Positions 17,902 to 26,670 of a DNA stretch of 64,000 bases are shown here, in pieces; position 1 is the first letter of the stretch; each line of letters starts with the position of its first letter. Source of the DNA: Kordiimonadales bacterium IMCC3096 (lineage in GTDB: Bacteria > Pseudomonadota > Alphaproteobacteria > Minwuiales > Minwuiaceae); the NCBI GenBank assembly GCA_016865035.1, contig CP018227.1, positions 1,706,001-1,770,000 of the forward strand, read 5' to 3'. Under the pieces are notes generated by a model that made no database searches, was not told where the DNA came from, and was given only the letters and a program-made list of their open reading frames with translations. The position numbers and the translations under genes were made by a program.

Positions 17902-19397
17902 CGCTGACCCTCGCGGAACAGGCTGCCCTGATCGGCCTCGACGCCCTTGTCGTTCTCGTCCAGCAGCGGAATGGCATAGTCGCCGCTGAAGCAGGCATCG
18001 CAGTATCCGGCCTCCATGCTGCGTCTGGCTTCGCCCACCGCGCGGTACAGGCCGTCGATGGAAAGATAGGCCAGGCTGTCGACCTTGATGGCACGGCGGA
18101 CCTGATCCAGCGATTCGAACTGGTTGTAGATCAGCTCCGACTTGGAGGGCGTATCGACACCATAGAAGCAGGGGCTGACGGTCGGCGGGCTGGCAATGCG
18201 CAGATGCACCTCCGTCGCGCCGGCATCGCGCACCATCTCCACGATGCGTTTCGAGGTGGTGCCGCGCACGATCGAATCATCCACCAGCACGACCCGCTTG
18301 CCGCGCAGCAGGCCCCGGTTGGCATTGAGTTTCCGCAGCACCGCGAGATCGCGATGCTGCTGGTCCGGCTCGATGAAGCTGCGCCCGACGTAGTGATTGC
18401 GGGTGATCGCCAGCTCGAAGGGAATGTCCAGGACCTCCGCATAGCCCAGCGCCGACGGCGTGCCGGAGTCCGGCACCGGCACCACCATGTCGGCGGAGAC
18501 CACTTCCTCCCGCGCCAGTTCGCGCCCGATGTTGCGGCGGATGGAATAGACGTCCTTGCCGTTCACCCGGGAATCCGGGCGCGAGAAATAGACATATTCG
18601 AAGATGCAGAAATGCCGCGGCTCCTCCGCCAGCGGGAAATGACTTTCCATCCCGCTCTCGTCGATGACGATCATCTCCCCCGGCTTCACGTCGCGCACGA
18701 AGTCGGCACCGATGATGTCGAGACCACAGGTCTCCGACGACACCACCCAGGCTTCGTCCAGCCGCCCCAGCACCAGCGGGCGTACCCCGGCGGGATCACG
18801 GGCGGCAATCAGCTTCTTCTTCGACAGGGCGACCAGCGAATAGGCACCGACGATGCGCTTCATGGCGCTGACCAGCCGCTTGACGAGCTGGCGTTCGTCG
18901 CTGCGCGCCACCAGATCCAGGATCACCTCCGTATCGGTGGTCGACTGGAACCGCCGCCCCTCCGCCCGCAGTTCCTTCTTGATCTGCCGGGCATTGGTCA
19001 GGTTGCCGTTGTGGGCCAGCGCGAAGCCGCCGGATTCGTCCAGATCGGTCCAGAGCGGCTGGATGTTGCGGATCATGGTCCGCCCCGACGTGGCATAGCG
19101 GGTGTGGCCGATGGCGGCCCGCCCGGTCAGCCGCGCGATCGGACTGTTGCTGTCGCTGTCCGCCGAGCCCTTGCCGAACACGTCGCCGACAAGTCCCAGC
19201 GCGCGATGCACGTTGAAATGGCCGCTGTCGAAGGCGACGATACCGCAGGCTTCCTGCCCGCGATGCTGCAGGGCATGCAGGCCGAGGGCCGTCAGTCCGG
19301 CGGCGCCGTCGGCACCCCAGACGCCAAAGACGGCGCATTCCTCGTGGAAATGGTCATCGTCGAAAGGGAGGGTCGTCCCGGAAGAGATGGTGCTCAT
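17898..19397 (-). CDS. purF: Amidophosphoribosyltransferase
   Basis: A 499-residue enzyme of the first committed step of purine synthesis: it makes phosphoribosylamine from PRPP and glutamine. An N-terminal propeptide of 20 residues precedes Cys21 in HEECAVFGV, which becomes the N-terminal nucleophile of the glutaminase half after cleavage. The phosphoribosyltransferase half has the PRPP loop VVLVDDSIVRGTTSKRIV. Length and motifs match the family fully. It overlaps cvpA upstream by four bases and the SDR gene downstream by four bases, so the three are one operon. Confidence 0.98.
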   Translation of the reverse strand: MSTISSGTTLPFDDDHFHEECAVFGVWGADGAAGLTALGLHALQHRGQEACGIVAFDSGHFNVHRALGLVGDVFGKGSADSDSNSPIARLTGRAAIGHTRYATSGRTMIRNIQPLWTDLDESGGFALAHNGNLTNARQIKKELRAEGRRFQSTTDTEVILDLVARSDERQLVKRLVSAMKRIVGAYSLVALSKKKLIAARDPAGVRPLVLGRLDEAWVVSSETCGLDIIGADFVRDVKPGEMIVIDESGMESHFPLAEEPRHFCIFEYVYFSRPDSRVNGKDVYSIRRNIGRELAREEVVSADMVVPVPDSGTPSALGYAEVLDIPFELAITRNHYVGRSFIEPDQQHRDLAVLRKLNANRGLLRGKRVVLVDDSIVRGTTSKRIVEMVRDAGATEVHLRIASPPTVSPCFYGVDTPSKSELIYNQFESLDQVRRAIKVDSLAYLSIDGLYRAVGEARRSMEAGYCDACFSGDYAIPLLDENDKGVEADQGSLFREGQR

Positions 19398-20098
19398 TGG
19401 CGCTCCGTCACGGAATCCATCAGGCGTTCGAGGTCTCGTTTCTGCTGCTTCGTATAGCCCTTCTCGGGCTCCGCGTCCTGTGCTTCCCCGTCGCGGCTGT
19501 CATTCGTGCCGTCACTGTCGTCCTGCCGGTCCAGCAGCGGCCGCAGGATGCGCGCCGCCCGGTTCGCATCCTCCGCCGCGCCCCGCGCATCATCCGCGGA
19601 TCCGCGCGTCTGTTCCCGCACCCGGCGTGGAATGACGGAGGTGACATAGTCCGTCGCCATGATGACATAGGGCAGCGACCGCGACTCCCGTACCGTCTTC
19701 GGCGGGTTGTCCGGCATCAGGTAATCGATCACCAGCCAGGCGGCGATGATCACCAGCGCCCCGCGCCCGATACCGAACAGGATGCCCAGCGACCGGTCCA
19801 GGGTGCCGATGGCGCGGCTGTCGCGTACCCGGCTGGCAATCCTGTGGGTGATCAGGATCAGCACGATCAGCGCGCCGAGGAAGATGACCAGGGCGGAGAC
19901 AATGTCGGCGGCGGTGGGGTCGCCAATCTGTTCCAGCGCGAAGGGCCGCAGCAGCGGCTGGCCGTACCAGGCCGCGACTCCGGCGCCGATCCAGCTTCCC
20001 AGCGACAGCACCTCGCGCGTGAACCCGCGCATCAGGCCGAAGACGGCGGAGAGCGTGATGATCCCCAGGACGATCAGGTCGGCAAAGGTCAGAGCCAT
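19394..20098 (-). CDS. cvpA: CvpA family membrane protein
   Basis: A 234-residue inner-membrane protein. Four hydrophobic segments fill residues 1-135 (FADLIVLGIITLSAVFGLMRGFTREVLSLGSWIGAG is the family signature). A charged cytoplasmic tail rich in Asp, Arg and Glu follows. CvpA was named for colicin V production and is linked to envelope stress and purine operons. The start at 20098 lies directly after the radA stop, with a GAGGGG site inside radA; a start at 20113 would overlap radA. It overlaps purF by four bases. Confidence 0.93.
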   Translation of the reverse strand: MALTFADLIVLGIITLSAVFGLMRGFTREVLSLGSWIGAGVAAWYGQPLLRPFALEQIGDPTAADIVSALVIFLGALIVLILITHRIASRVRDSRAIGTLDRSLGILFGIGRGALVIIAAWLVIDYLMPDNPPKTVRESRSLPYVIMATDYVTSVIPRRVREQTRGSADDARGAAEDANRAARILRPLLDRQDDSDGTNDSRDGEAQDAEPEKGYTKQQKRDLERLMDSVTERQ

Positions 20099-20099
20099 C

Positions 20100-21467
20100 T
20101 CAACGCCCCTCATCCAGCGGGAACAGCGCCGCCAGCGCGTCGAGGCGGTCGATTTCCGTCACCCGCAGCAGGTCGCGCCCCTCCGACCCCGCCGGGGCGA
20201 TGGCATGACGGAACCCGAGCTTGGAGGCTTCCTTCATCCGCGCCTCGGCGCGGGCAACCCGGCGGACCTCCCCCGACAGGCCGATCTCTCCGAAGACGAC
20301 CGTCGCAGCGCGTACCGGATCATCGGACAGCGAGGAGAGCAGCGCCGCCGCCACGGCCAGATCGGCGGCAGGTTCGTTGATGCGCAGGCCACCGGCAACA
20401 TTCAGATAGACCTCGTTCTGGCCCAGCGACAGGCCCAGCCGGGTATCCAGCACGGCCAGGATCATGGCCAGCCGTCCGGCGTCCCATCCCACCACGGCGC
20501 GGCGCGGCGTGGCCAGCGGTGACGGCGCCACCAGCGCCTGTATCTCCACCAGGATCGGGCGGCTGCCCTCCATCCCGGCGAAGACAGCGGCCCCGGCCAC
20601 CGGCTCCTCCCGTTCCCCCAGGAACAGGGCGGACGGGTTCGGGGTCTCGATCAGCCCGGCCTCCGCCATCTCGAAGACCCCGATCTCGTCGGCGGCCCCG
20701 AAGCGGTTCTTCACCGCGCGCAGGATGCGGAACTGATGGCTGCGGTCGCCCTCGAAATAGAGCACCGTGTCCACCATGTGCTCCAGCACCCGCGGCCCGG
20801 CGATCTGGCCGTCCTTCGTCACATGGCCGACCAGCACCACGGCGGTGCCGGACTTCTTGGCATGCTGGATCAGCTCGTGGGCGGTGGCGCGCACCTGGGC
20901 GACCGTGCCCGGCGCGCTTTCCAGTGCCTCGGAAAACACGGTCTGGATCGAGTCGATGATCACCAGGTCGGTATCGGCATGTTCCTGCAGGGTGGCGAGG
21001 ATCTCCCCCAGTCCGTTGGCATTCGTGACCTGCACCGGGGCGCCATCGACACCCAGCCGGCGCGCGCGCATGGCGATCTGGGTCGTCGCCTCCTCCCCCG
21101 AGACATAGATGATCCTGGCGCCGGTCGCGGCCATGGCGGTCGCGGTCTGCAGCAGCAGCGTCGACTTGCCGATGCCCGGGTCGCCACCGATCAGGATGGC
21201 GGAGCCGCGAACCAGTCCGCCGCCCAGCACCCGGTCCAGCTCCCCGATCCCGGTGCCGCGCCGGGGTTCGTCCAGCGTCTGCACGGACAGGTCGGTCAGG
21301 GGGGCGGGACGGCTGCGGCTGCCGCCGACGACGCCGAAGGCGCGGGGCCGGGGCGTCACCGTCTCCTCCTCCACCGAGGACGCGCCGCACGCGTCGCAGA
21401 TGCCACGCCACTTGGGGTAGCTGGCACCGCAATCGCGGCAGACATATCGGATGCTCGCCTTGGCCAT
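20100..21467 (-). CDS. radA: DNA repair protein RadA
   Basis: A 455-residue RecA-like branch-migration ATPase. A four-cysteine zinc finger (Cys10, Cys13, Cys24, Cys27) is followed by the Walker A GGDPGIGKST at residues 94-103, the RadA-specific KNRFG motif at about 257, and a C-terminal Lon-protease-like domain (GLRINEPAADLAVAAALLSS, then FGEIGLSGEVR). RadA (Sms) speeds strand exchange and processes recombination intermediates. It is the first gene of the radA-cvpA-purF-SDR unit. Confidence 0.98.
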   Translation of the reverse strand: MAKASIRYVCRDCGASYPKWRGICDACGASSVEEETVTPRPRAFGVVGGSRSRPAPLTDLSVQTLDEPRRGTGIGELDRVLGGGLVRGSAILIGGDPGIGKSTLLLQTATAMAATGARIIYVSGEEATTQIAMRARRLGVDGAPVQVTNANGLGEILATLQEHADTDLVIIDSIQTVFSEALESAPGTVAQVRATAHELIQHAKKSGTAVVLVGHVTKDGQIAGPRVLEHMVDTVLYFEGDRSHQFRILRAVKNRFGAADEIGVFEMAEAGLIETPNPSALFLGEREEPVAGAAVFAGMEGSRPILVEIQALVAPSPLATPRRAVVGWDAGRLAMILAVLDTRLGLSLGQNEVYLNVAGGLRINEPAADLAVAAALLSSLSDDPVRAATVVFGEIGLSGEVRRVARAEARMKEASKLGFRHAIAPAGSEGRDLLRVTEIDRLDALAALFPLDEGR

Positions 21468-21571
21468 CGTTTCCGGTTCAAGCCCTGTGTCGGATGGGCG
21501 GGTCTGGTGCGCTCAGCACCGGGAATCAGTTTCTGCCTACAAGCCATGCCACGCCGGGGCGGCAGACGGAA

Positions 21572-22366
21572 TCACAATTTCCGGACCTGCATCTGGATCG
21601 GCCCCTCGGCGCGGCCATTGATGAACTGGTCCACATGGTCATTGCCGGAGTGATCCACATCCCCCGCCATGCCATGCCAGATGATCCGCCCCTCGTATAT
21701 CATCGCCACACGGTCGGCGATCTTGCGGGCGGAAGCCATGTCATGGGTGATCGACATGGTCGTCGCCCCCAGCTCCCTGACGCATTTCACGATCAGGTCG
21801 TTGATCACGTCGGCCATGATCGGGTCCAGGCCCGTGGTCGGTTCATCGAAGAAGATGATTTCCGGATCCGTGGCGATGGCGCGGGCCAGACCGACACGTT
21901 TCTGCATGCCGCCGGACAGTTCGGCCGGCGACAGCTCGCCCACGTCCGCGCTCAGGCCGACCTGGGCCAGCTTGGCCATGGCAATGTCGCGGGCCTTGTC
22001 GCGCTGCATGCCCTTGCCCTGGATCAGGCCGAAGGCGACGTTCTCCCAGACCTTCAGGCTGTCGAACAGCGCCCCGCCCTGGAACAGCATGCCCATCCGG
22101 GCCATGACCTGTTCCTGCTCCCGCCCCTTCAGGTGGGTCACGTCCTGGCCGTCGATATGGATGCTGCCGCCCGTCGGATGCAGCAGGCCAAGGATACATT
22201 TCAGCATCACCGACTTGCCGGTCCCGGACCCGCCGATGATGACCAGCGACTGGCCGCGCTGCACCTCCAGATCGATGCCGCGCAGGACCTGTTTCGGCCC
22301 GAAATGCTTGGTCACGCCCTTCAGGCTGATCTTCGGATGTCCGGTGCTGGGGGCTGCGGTGCTCAT
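21572..22366 (-). CDS. mlaF: Mla-type ABC transporter ATP-binding protein
   Basis: A 264-residue ATPase. Walker A is GGSGTGKSV, the Q-loop is MLFQGGALFDSLKVWENVAF, the signature is LSGGMQKRVGLARAIA and Walker B is IIFFDEPTTGLDPI. The FQGGALFDS segment marks the MlaF/Ttg2A group. With MlaE it forms the inner-membrane core that moves phospholipids between the inner and outer membranes. It overlaps mlaE upstream by four bases (22363-22366). The MlaD, MlaC and MlaB partners are not in this window. Confidence 0.93.
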   Translation of the reverse strand: MSTAAPSTGHPKISLKGVTKHFGPKQVLRGIDLEVQRGQSLVIIGGSGTGKSVMLKCILGLLHPTGGSIHIDGQDVTHLKGREQEQVMARMGMLFQGGALFDSLKVWENVAFGLIQGKGMQRDKARDIAMAKLAQVGLSADVGELSPAELSGGMQKRVGLARAIATDPEIIFFDEPTTGLDPIMADVINDLIVKCVRELGATTMSITHDMASARKIADRVAMIYEGRIIWHGMAGDVDHSGNDHVDQFINGRAEGPIQMQVRKL

Positions 22367-23142
22367 TGGGCGAAGAACAGTTCGGTGATGATGTAATTGG
22401 CGGTCAGGATCATGATGGAGGCGGAAACCACGGCGTTGGTAGTGGCGCGCCCGACGCCCTGCGCCCCGCCCCGGCTCATGAAGCCGTGGTAGCAGCCCAT
22501 CAGGGAGATCAGGAACCCGAAGATGGAGGCCTTCACCAGGCCGGAGACGACGTCATCCACATGCAGGAAGTCGATGGTGTTCTGCAGGTAGATGCCGACG
22601 TTGAAGCCGAGCTTCTCCGTGCCGACGACGAAGCCGCCGAAGACCCCGATGACATCAGCCACCAACACCAGCAGCGGCAGCATGGTGGCACCCGCGATCA
22701 GCCGCGGCGCCACCAGATACTTGAAGGGATTGGTGGACAGCGTGGTCAGGGCGTCGATCTGTTCGGTCACCCGCATGGTGCCGATCTCCGCCGCCATGGC
22801 CGCCGAGACCCGCCCGGCGACCATCAGGCCGCCGATCACCGGCCCCAGTTCGCGGGTGATGCCGAGCACGACGATGGAGGACACCAGGCTTTCCGCGTTG
22901 AAGCGCGCGCCGCCGATGTAGATCTGCAGCGCCAGCACTGCGCCGGTGAAGAAGGCCGTGAGACCGATCACGGGCAGCGAGTAATAGCCGATCTGCAGCA
23001 TCTGGCGCAGCAGGATGCGCGGATAGAACGGTGGCGTCACACAGTGCAGCAGCCCCTTGCCGGTGAAGATCGCCAGGCGACCGACCGCGCCGAAGAACTG
23101 GAGGATGACGCTGCCGATCAGGGCAAGGAAATTCCAGCGCAT
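22363..23142 (-). CDS. mlaE: MlaE family ABC transporter permease
   Basis: A 259-residue membrane protein with five to six hydrophobic segments. The family stretch GPVIGGLMVAGRVSAAMAAEIGTMRVTEQIDAL is complete, as is the later ALISGLVKASIFGFLISLMGCYHGF-like segment. It forms the membrane channel of the phospholipid-trafficking ABC complex with the downstream ATPase, with which it overlaps by four bases. It begins three bases after the alr stop, so alr, mlaE and mlaF are probably cotranscribed. Confidence 0.94.
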   Translation of the reverse strand: MRWNFLALIGSVILQFFGAVGRLAIFTGKGLLHCVTPPFYPRILLRQMLQIGYYSLPVIGLTAFFTGAVLALQIYIGGARFNAESLVSSIVVLGITRELGPVIGGLMVAGRVSAAMAAEIGTMRVTEQIDALTTLSTNPFKYLVAPRLIAGATMLPLLVLVADVIGVFGGFVVGTEKLGFNVGIYLQNTIDFLHVDDVVSGLVKASIFGFLISLMGCYHGFMSRGGAQGVGRATTNAVVSASIMILTANYIITELFFAQ

Positions 23143-23145
23143 GGC

Positions 23146-24243
23146 TCAGACCGCCCCCTGGCCGCTGTAGATCCGGGCATAACGCGGACCCAGTCCGGCC
23201 AGAAGCTCATAGGCGATGGTGCCGCCGGCCTCGGCCAGCGCATCGACATCGACGCCGCCGCCAATCAGGGAAATCTCCGCACCCGGACAGGAAAGCTCCT
23301 CCGGCACGCCCGAGACATCAAATGTCGAAAGATCCATCGAAACGCGCCCCACCAAAGGCACCACATGGTCGCCGATCCGACCGACTGCCTGACCACTGAG
23401 TGAACGGGGATACCCGTCCGCATAGCCGACACCAACGGTCGCGATCCTGGCAGGCCCGGCCACCGGATGGGTCGCACCGTAGCCAACGGTCCGGGGGGTG
23501 TCAACGCGATGGGTTTGCAGGATTTTTGCTTTCAAATGAACCACTTCCCGCATTCTGACGGTCGCGACGGGTGAGGGGTTGGCGCCATAGAGGGCCACGC
23601 CGGGCCGGATCAGGTCGAAATGCCGGTCCGGCCCCATGTGCAGGGCGGGCGAATTGCAGAACGATGCGGGTGCGGGCGGCAGCAGGGCCAGCCGCGCCCG
23701 GAACCGCTCAAGCTGGGTCCGGTTCAGCGGGTGATCGGGCAGGTCGGCACAGGCCGGATGGGTCAGCCAGAGCACCACCTGCAGCCCCTGCAACCGGGTC
23801 AGCTCCGCCGCCAGCCGCTCCGTATCCGGCCCGCGCAGGCCCAGCCGGGTCATGCCCGTATCAAGCTGGATCGCGGCGGGCAGCACGGTTTCCTGCCGTG
23901 CCGCCCAGGCCTGCCAGCGTTCGATGTCCGCCAGATCATTCAGCACCGGAATCAGGTCATGGCCGGTGAAGCTGGCCTCGCTGCCCGGCAGCAGACCGTT
24001 CAGCACGAAGATGCGCGCCTGGCCGTCCGCGCGCCGCAGCCGCAGGGCCTCGTCGATGGTGGCGGTGAAGAAGGTCCGGCACCCGGACGCCGCGAAGGCC
24101 CGCACCGCCGGTTCCAGTCCGATACCATAGGCATTGGCCTTCACCACCGCGGCCGTCTCCGCCGCCGGTGCCAGTGCCGCCAGCGTGCGCCAGTTGGCCG
24201 CCAGCGCGTCCAGATCAATGTGAAGGCTCGCCGCCGCCGTCAT
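23146..24243 (-). CDS. alr: Alanine racemase
   Basis: A 365-residue PLP enzyme that makes D-alanine for peptidoglycan. The PLP lysine is Lys35 in AAVVKANAYGIG, and the TIM-barrel and beta-domain motifs (LDTGMTRLGLRG, SPALHMG, RPGVALYGANPSP, VGVGYADGYPRSLSG, GRVSMDLSTFDVS) are all present. The frame stays open upstream to 24429, but that stretch is encoded by a repeat and is unlike the family; ATG 24243 gives the normal N-terminus. It lies three bases before mlaE. Confidence 0.97.
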   Translation of the reverse strand: MTAAASLHIDLDALAANWRTLAALAPAAETAAVVKANAYGIGLEPAVRAFAASGCRTFFTATIDEALRLRRADGQARIFVLNGLLPGSEASFTGHDLIPVLNDLADIERWQAWAARQETVLPAAIQLDTGMTRLGLRGPDTERLAAELTRLQGLQVVLWLTHPACADLPDHPLNRTQLERFRARLALLPPAPASFCNSPALHMGPDRHFDLIRPGVALYGANPSPVATVRMREVVHLKAKILQTHRVDTPRTVGYGATHPVAGPARIATVGVGYADGYPRSLSGQAVGRIGDHVVPLVGRVSMDLSTFDVSGVPEELSCPGAEISLIGGGVDVDALAEAGGTIAYELLAGLGPRYARIYSGQGAV

Positions 24244-24290
24244 GCCAGCCGGACGTCCGGGGACAGGGACGATGCGATGCCGTCTGCACT

Positions 24291-24411
24291 CCTTCCCCCT
24301 CGACGGGGGAAGGTCGGGAAGGGGGTGCGCGGCGGTTGTTGCCGGTTCATGTGATGGACCTGAAACACCGGGCCTCCCCCCCACCTCGATCCTCCCCCGC
24401 CAGGGGGGAGG
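24291..24411. repeat. Two-hairpin repeat element, family 3
   Basis: Two short C-run/G-run hairpins (24291-24313 with a 9-bp stem, and 24391-24411) about 78 nt apart, bounded outside by near-identical GGACGATGCG(A/G)TGC segments at about 24267 and 24415. The left hairpin has the CCTTCCCCCTCGACGGGGG core that is common in alphaproteobacterial intergenic elements. It fills the alr-dnaB gap and differs from the long-stem family 1. Confidence 0.7.
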
Positions 24412-24438
24412 AAGGACGATGCGGTGCAACTGGAAGCC

Positions 24439-25950
24439 TCAGTGCACATCGCGGGGGTCGTGGATGCGGTCATAGTCCTTGAAGGTCGTGTATTCGGGTT
24501 CGAAGAACAGTTCGATCGTGCCGGTCGGGCCATGGCGCTGCTTGCCGATGATGACCTCGGTCTTGTTGTAGATGCGGCCCATCTTTTCCTGCCACTCCTC
24601 CATCGCCACCTGGTCGGTCTCGTCGGGCTTGTTCTTCTGCTCGTAATAGGCCTCGCGATAGATGAACATGACCACATCCGCGTCCTGCTCGATGGAGCCG
24701 GATTCACGCAGGTCGGAAAGCTGCGGGCGCTTGTCGTCGCGCTGCTCCACCGCGCGGGAGAGCTGCGACAGGGCCAGCACCGGAACTGCCAGTTCCTTGG
24801 CCACCGCCTTCAGGCCCTGGGTGATCTCCGTGATCTCCTGCACCCGGTTCTCGGTCCGCTTTGCACCGGAGGGCCGCATGAGCTGGATGTAGTCGACGAT
24901 GATCATGCCCAGACCATGCTGGCGCTTCAGCCGCCGTGCGCGGGAACGGAGCTGGGAGATCGAGATCGCGGGCGTGTCATCGATGTAGAAGGGCAGGTCC
25001 ACCAGTTGCTGCGTCGCCGGAACCACGGTGTTGAGATAGGTCTCCCGGTCGATGGTGCCCTTGCGCAGATCGTTGGAGCGGATGCGGGTCTGTTCGGAAA
25101 CCACGCGCGTGGCGAGCTGCTCGCGCGACATTTCCAGGCTGAAGAAACCGACGACCGCCCCCTCCGTATCCACCACATTGCCCGTATCGTCGCGGATCTG
25201 GCGGTAGGCGCGTGCGGCATTGAGCCCGATGGTGACCGCCAGCGAGGTCTTGCCCATGCCCGGTCGGGCCGCCAGCACCAGCATGTCGGTGCGGTGCAGC
25301 CCGCCCAGCCAGTTGTCCAGGTCGCGCAGTCCGGTGGTGACGCCGACGAGCTGCCCCACCCGGCGATAGGCGGCCTCGATGCTTTCCAGGCTTTCGGTCA
25401 CCGCCTGGCGGAACGGGCGCAGGTCGTTCTGCGCCTCCCCGGCCTCGGCCAGTGAATAGAGGCTGGCTTCCGCCGCCTCGATCTGCTTTTCCGCCGTATC
25501 GGAAAGGTCGGCGCTGTGGCTGCGCTCCGACATCTCGTCCGACAGCAGGATGATCTGGCGACGCAGATAGAGGTCATAGAGGATACGGGCATATTCCTCG
25601 GCCCGGATGGCGTTCACCGCCCGCGCGCTCAGGTCCACCAGATAGCCCGCGCCACCCAGTTCCCGCATCGCCGCATCCTGCTCGAACCGGGTCTTCAGGG
25701 TCACCGGGTTGGCCAGTTCGCCGCGATCGACCAGGGTCAGGATCGCGTCATAGATGCGCCCGTGCAGCGGCTGGAAGAAATGCTCCGCCCGCAGGAAATC
25801 CAGCAGCCGCGCCGCCGCGTCATTGTTGTAGAGCAGGGCGCCGAGCAGTTGCTGCTCCGCCTCCAGATTGTGCGGCAGTTCCCTTGGCGCGTCCTCCTGC
25901 GCGGAGGTCTCGTCCCGGTCGATCAAGCGTGCGTCTATGATGTCAGCCAT
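24439..25950 (-). CDS. dnaB: Replicative DNA helicase DnaB
   Basis: A 503-residue hexameric helicase. The N-terminal primase-interacting domain starts at LPHNLEAEQQLLGALLYNN. The RecA-like domain has Walker A ARPGMGKTS at about residue 229, the DEAD-equivalent IIVDYIQLM, and the DnaB stretch LSQLSRAVEQRDDKRPQLSDLRESGSIEQDADVVMFIYR. There is no intein. It unwinds DNA ahead of the replisome. A pair of inverted DnaA-box-like sequences lies 67-90 nt upstream of its start. Confidence 0.98.
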   Translation of the reverse strand: MADIIDARLIDRDETSAQEDAPRELPHNLEAEQQLLGALLYNNDAAARLLDFLRAEHFFQPLHGRIYDAILTLVDRGELANPVTLKTRFEQDAAMRELGGAGYLVDLSARAVNAIRAEEYARILYDLYLRRQIILLSDEMSERSHSADLSDTAEKQIEAAEASLYSLAEAGEAQNDLRPFRQAVTESLESIEAAYRRVGQLVGVTTGLRDLDNWLGGLHRTDMLVLAARPGMGKTSLAVTIGLNAARAYRQIRDDTGNVVDTEGAVVGFFSLEMSREQLATRVVSEQTRIRSNDLRKGTIDRETYLNTVVPATQQLVDLPFYIDDTPAISISQLRSRARRLKRQHGLGMIIVDYIQLMRPSGAKRTENRVQEITEITQGLKAVAKELAVPVLALSQLSRAVEQRDDKRPQLSDLRESGSIEQDADVVMFIYREAYYEQKNKPDETDQVAMEEWQEKMGRIYNKTEVIIGKQRHGPTGTIELFFEPEYTTFKDYDRIHDPRDVH

Positions 25951-26016
25951 GATCCGCAGAACCTATCATTCCGGGGGCGGCACCGCAGGCGTCGCACGCC
26001 GGACCTGTCCCACTTT

Positions 26017-26040
26017 CCTGTGGACATATTTATCCACAGG
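26017..26040. promoter_or_regulatory. Inverted pair of DnaA-box-like sequences upstream of dnaB
   Basis: CCTGTGGA at 26017-26024 is the exact reverse complement of TCCACAGG at 26033-26040. The right half contains a perfect TTATCCACA box (26030-26038) and the left half a variant in the opposite orientation. The site lies in the region expected to hold the dnaB promoter, so DnaA-linked control is plausible. Confidence 0.55.
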
Positions 26041-26111
26041 GCAGCGAGAAGCGGGGATAGCCTGAAAATCCGGCTGTTTCGTGGCGGTTTGGCGTCGCGT
26101 CAGCCTGTGGC

Positions 26112-26597
26112 CTATTCATGCTCCTGGATGACGAAGGGCGCACGCATCCGCACCCCCCAGAACTCGTAGATCACGTAATAGCGCCGACCGGTCTCCAGCA
26201 GGCTGCGGTGCAGCAGCAGGCTGTTGGTGGCGTAGATCGTCTCCCCCGGTGCCAGCTTCAGCACGGATTCGCTCGGCTCGCAGTCGGTGTCGCCCCGGGT
26301 CGCGATCAGGTCATTGTTGGGATAGACGATATGATAGTTGTGCACGTCGCAGATGCTGGGGGCCTTGATCTCCAGGGGCTCCGGGCCCGTGTTCGTGAGT
26401 TCGAGGTTCACCGGTATGCGGGCGGCCGCGCCACCCTGCGGCAGCCGGACCCGGCGATCGACGATGATGCGGCCTTGCAGGAACTCATCCGTCACGGCGG
26501 TCTTTGCCTCTGCCGGCGCAGAGGTCGCGACGGCGAACATGGCCACGAATGCTGAAGCAAGCAGCGCGAGGCCGGTGACAAGTGCGGGTCGAAGCAT
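26112..26597 (-). CDS. Secreted protein of unknown function, beta-sandwich-like
   Basis: A 161-residue protein with a clear signal peptide (residues 1-31, cleavage near APAEAKTA). The mature part is beta-rich. PVNLELTNTGPEPLEIKAPS is the pattern of an immunoglobulin-like fold seen in BsuPI-type or secretion chaperone-like domains. SVLKLAPGETIYATNSLLLHR and YYVIYEFWGVR follow, with two cysteines (CDVHNYH and DCEPSE) that could form a disulfide. No enzyme motif is visible. It lies between bpt and dnaB on the same strand. ATG 26597 is chosen because it starts the signal peptide. Confidence 0.7.
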   Translation of the reverse strand: MLRPALVTGLALLASAFVAMFAVATSAPAEAKTAVTDEFLQGRIIVDRRVRLPQGGAAARIPVNLELTNTGPEPLEIKAPSICDVHNYHIVYPNNDLIATRGDTDCEPSESVLKLAPGETIYATNSLLLHRSLLETGRRYYVIYEFWGVRMRAPFVIQEHE

Positions 26598-26670
26598 TCT
26601 CGGTACTCCAGGGAAACTGTCGTTGCCCCAAGTGTGGTGAGCCGGGCCGGTCACCACAACCCTGCAGCCG

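Noticed and set aside
24244-24429. An N-terminal extension of alanine racemase
   Set aside because: The frame is open only because it runs through a GC-rich repeat; the family N-terminus begins at 24243.
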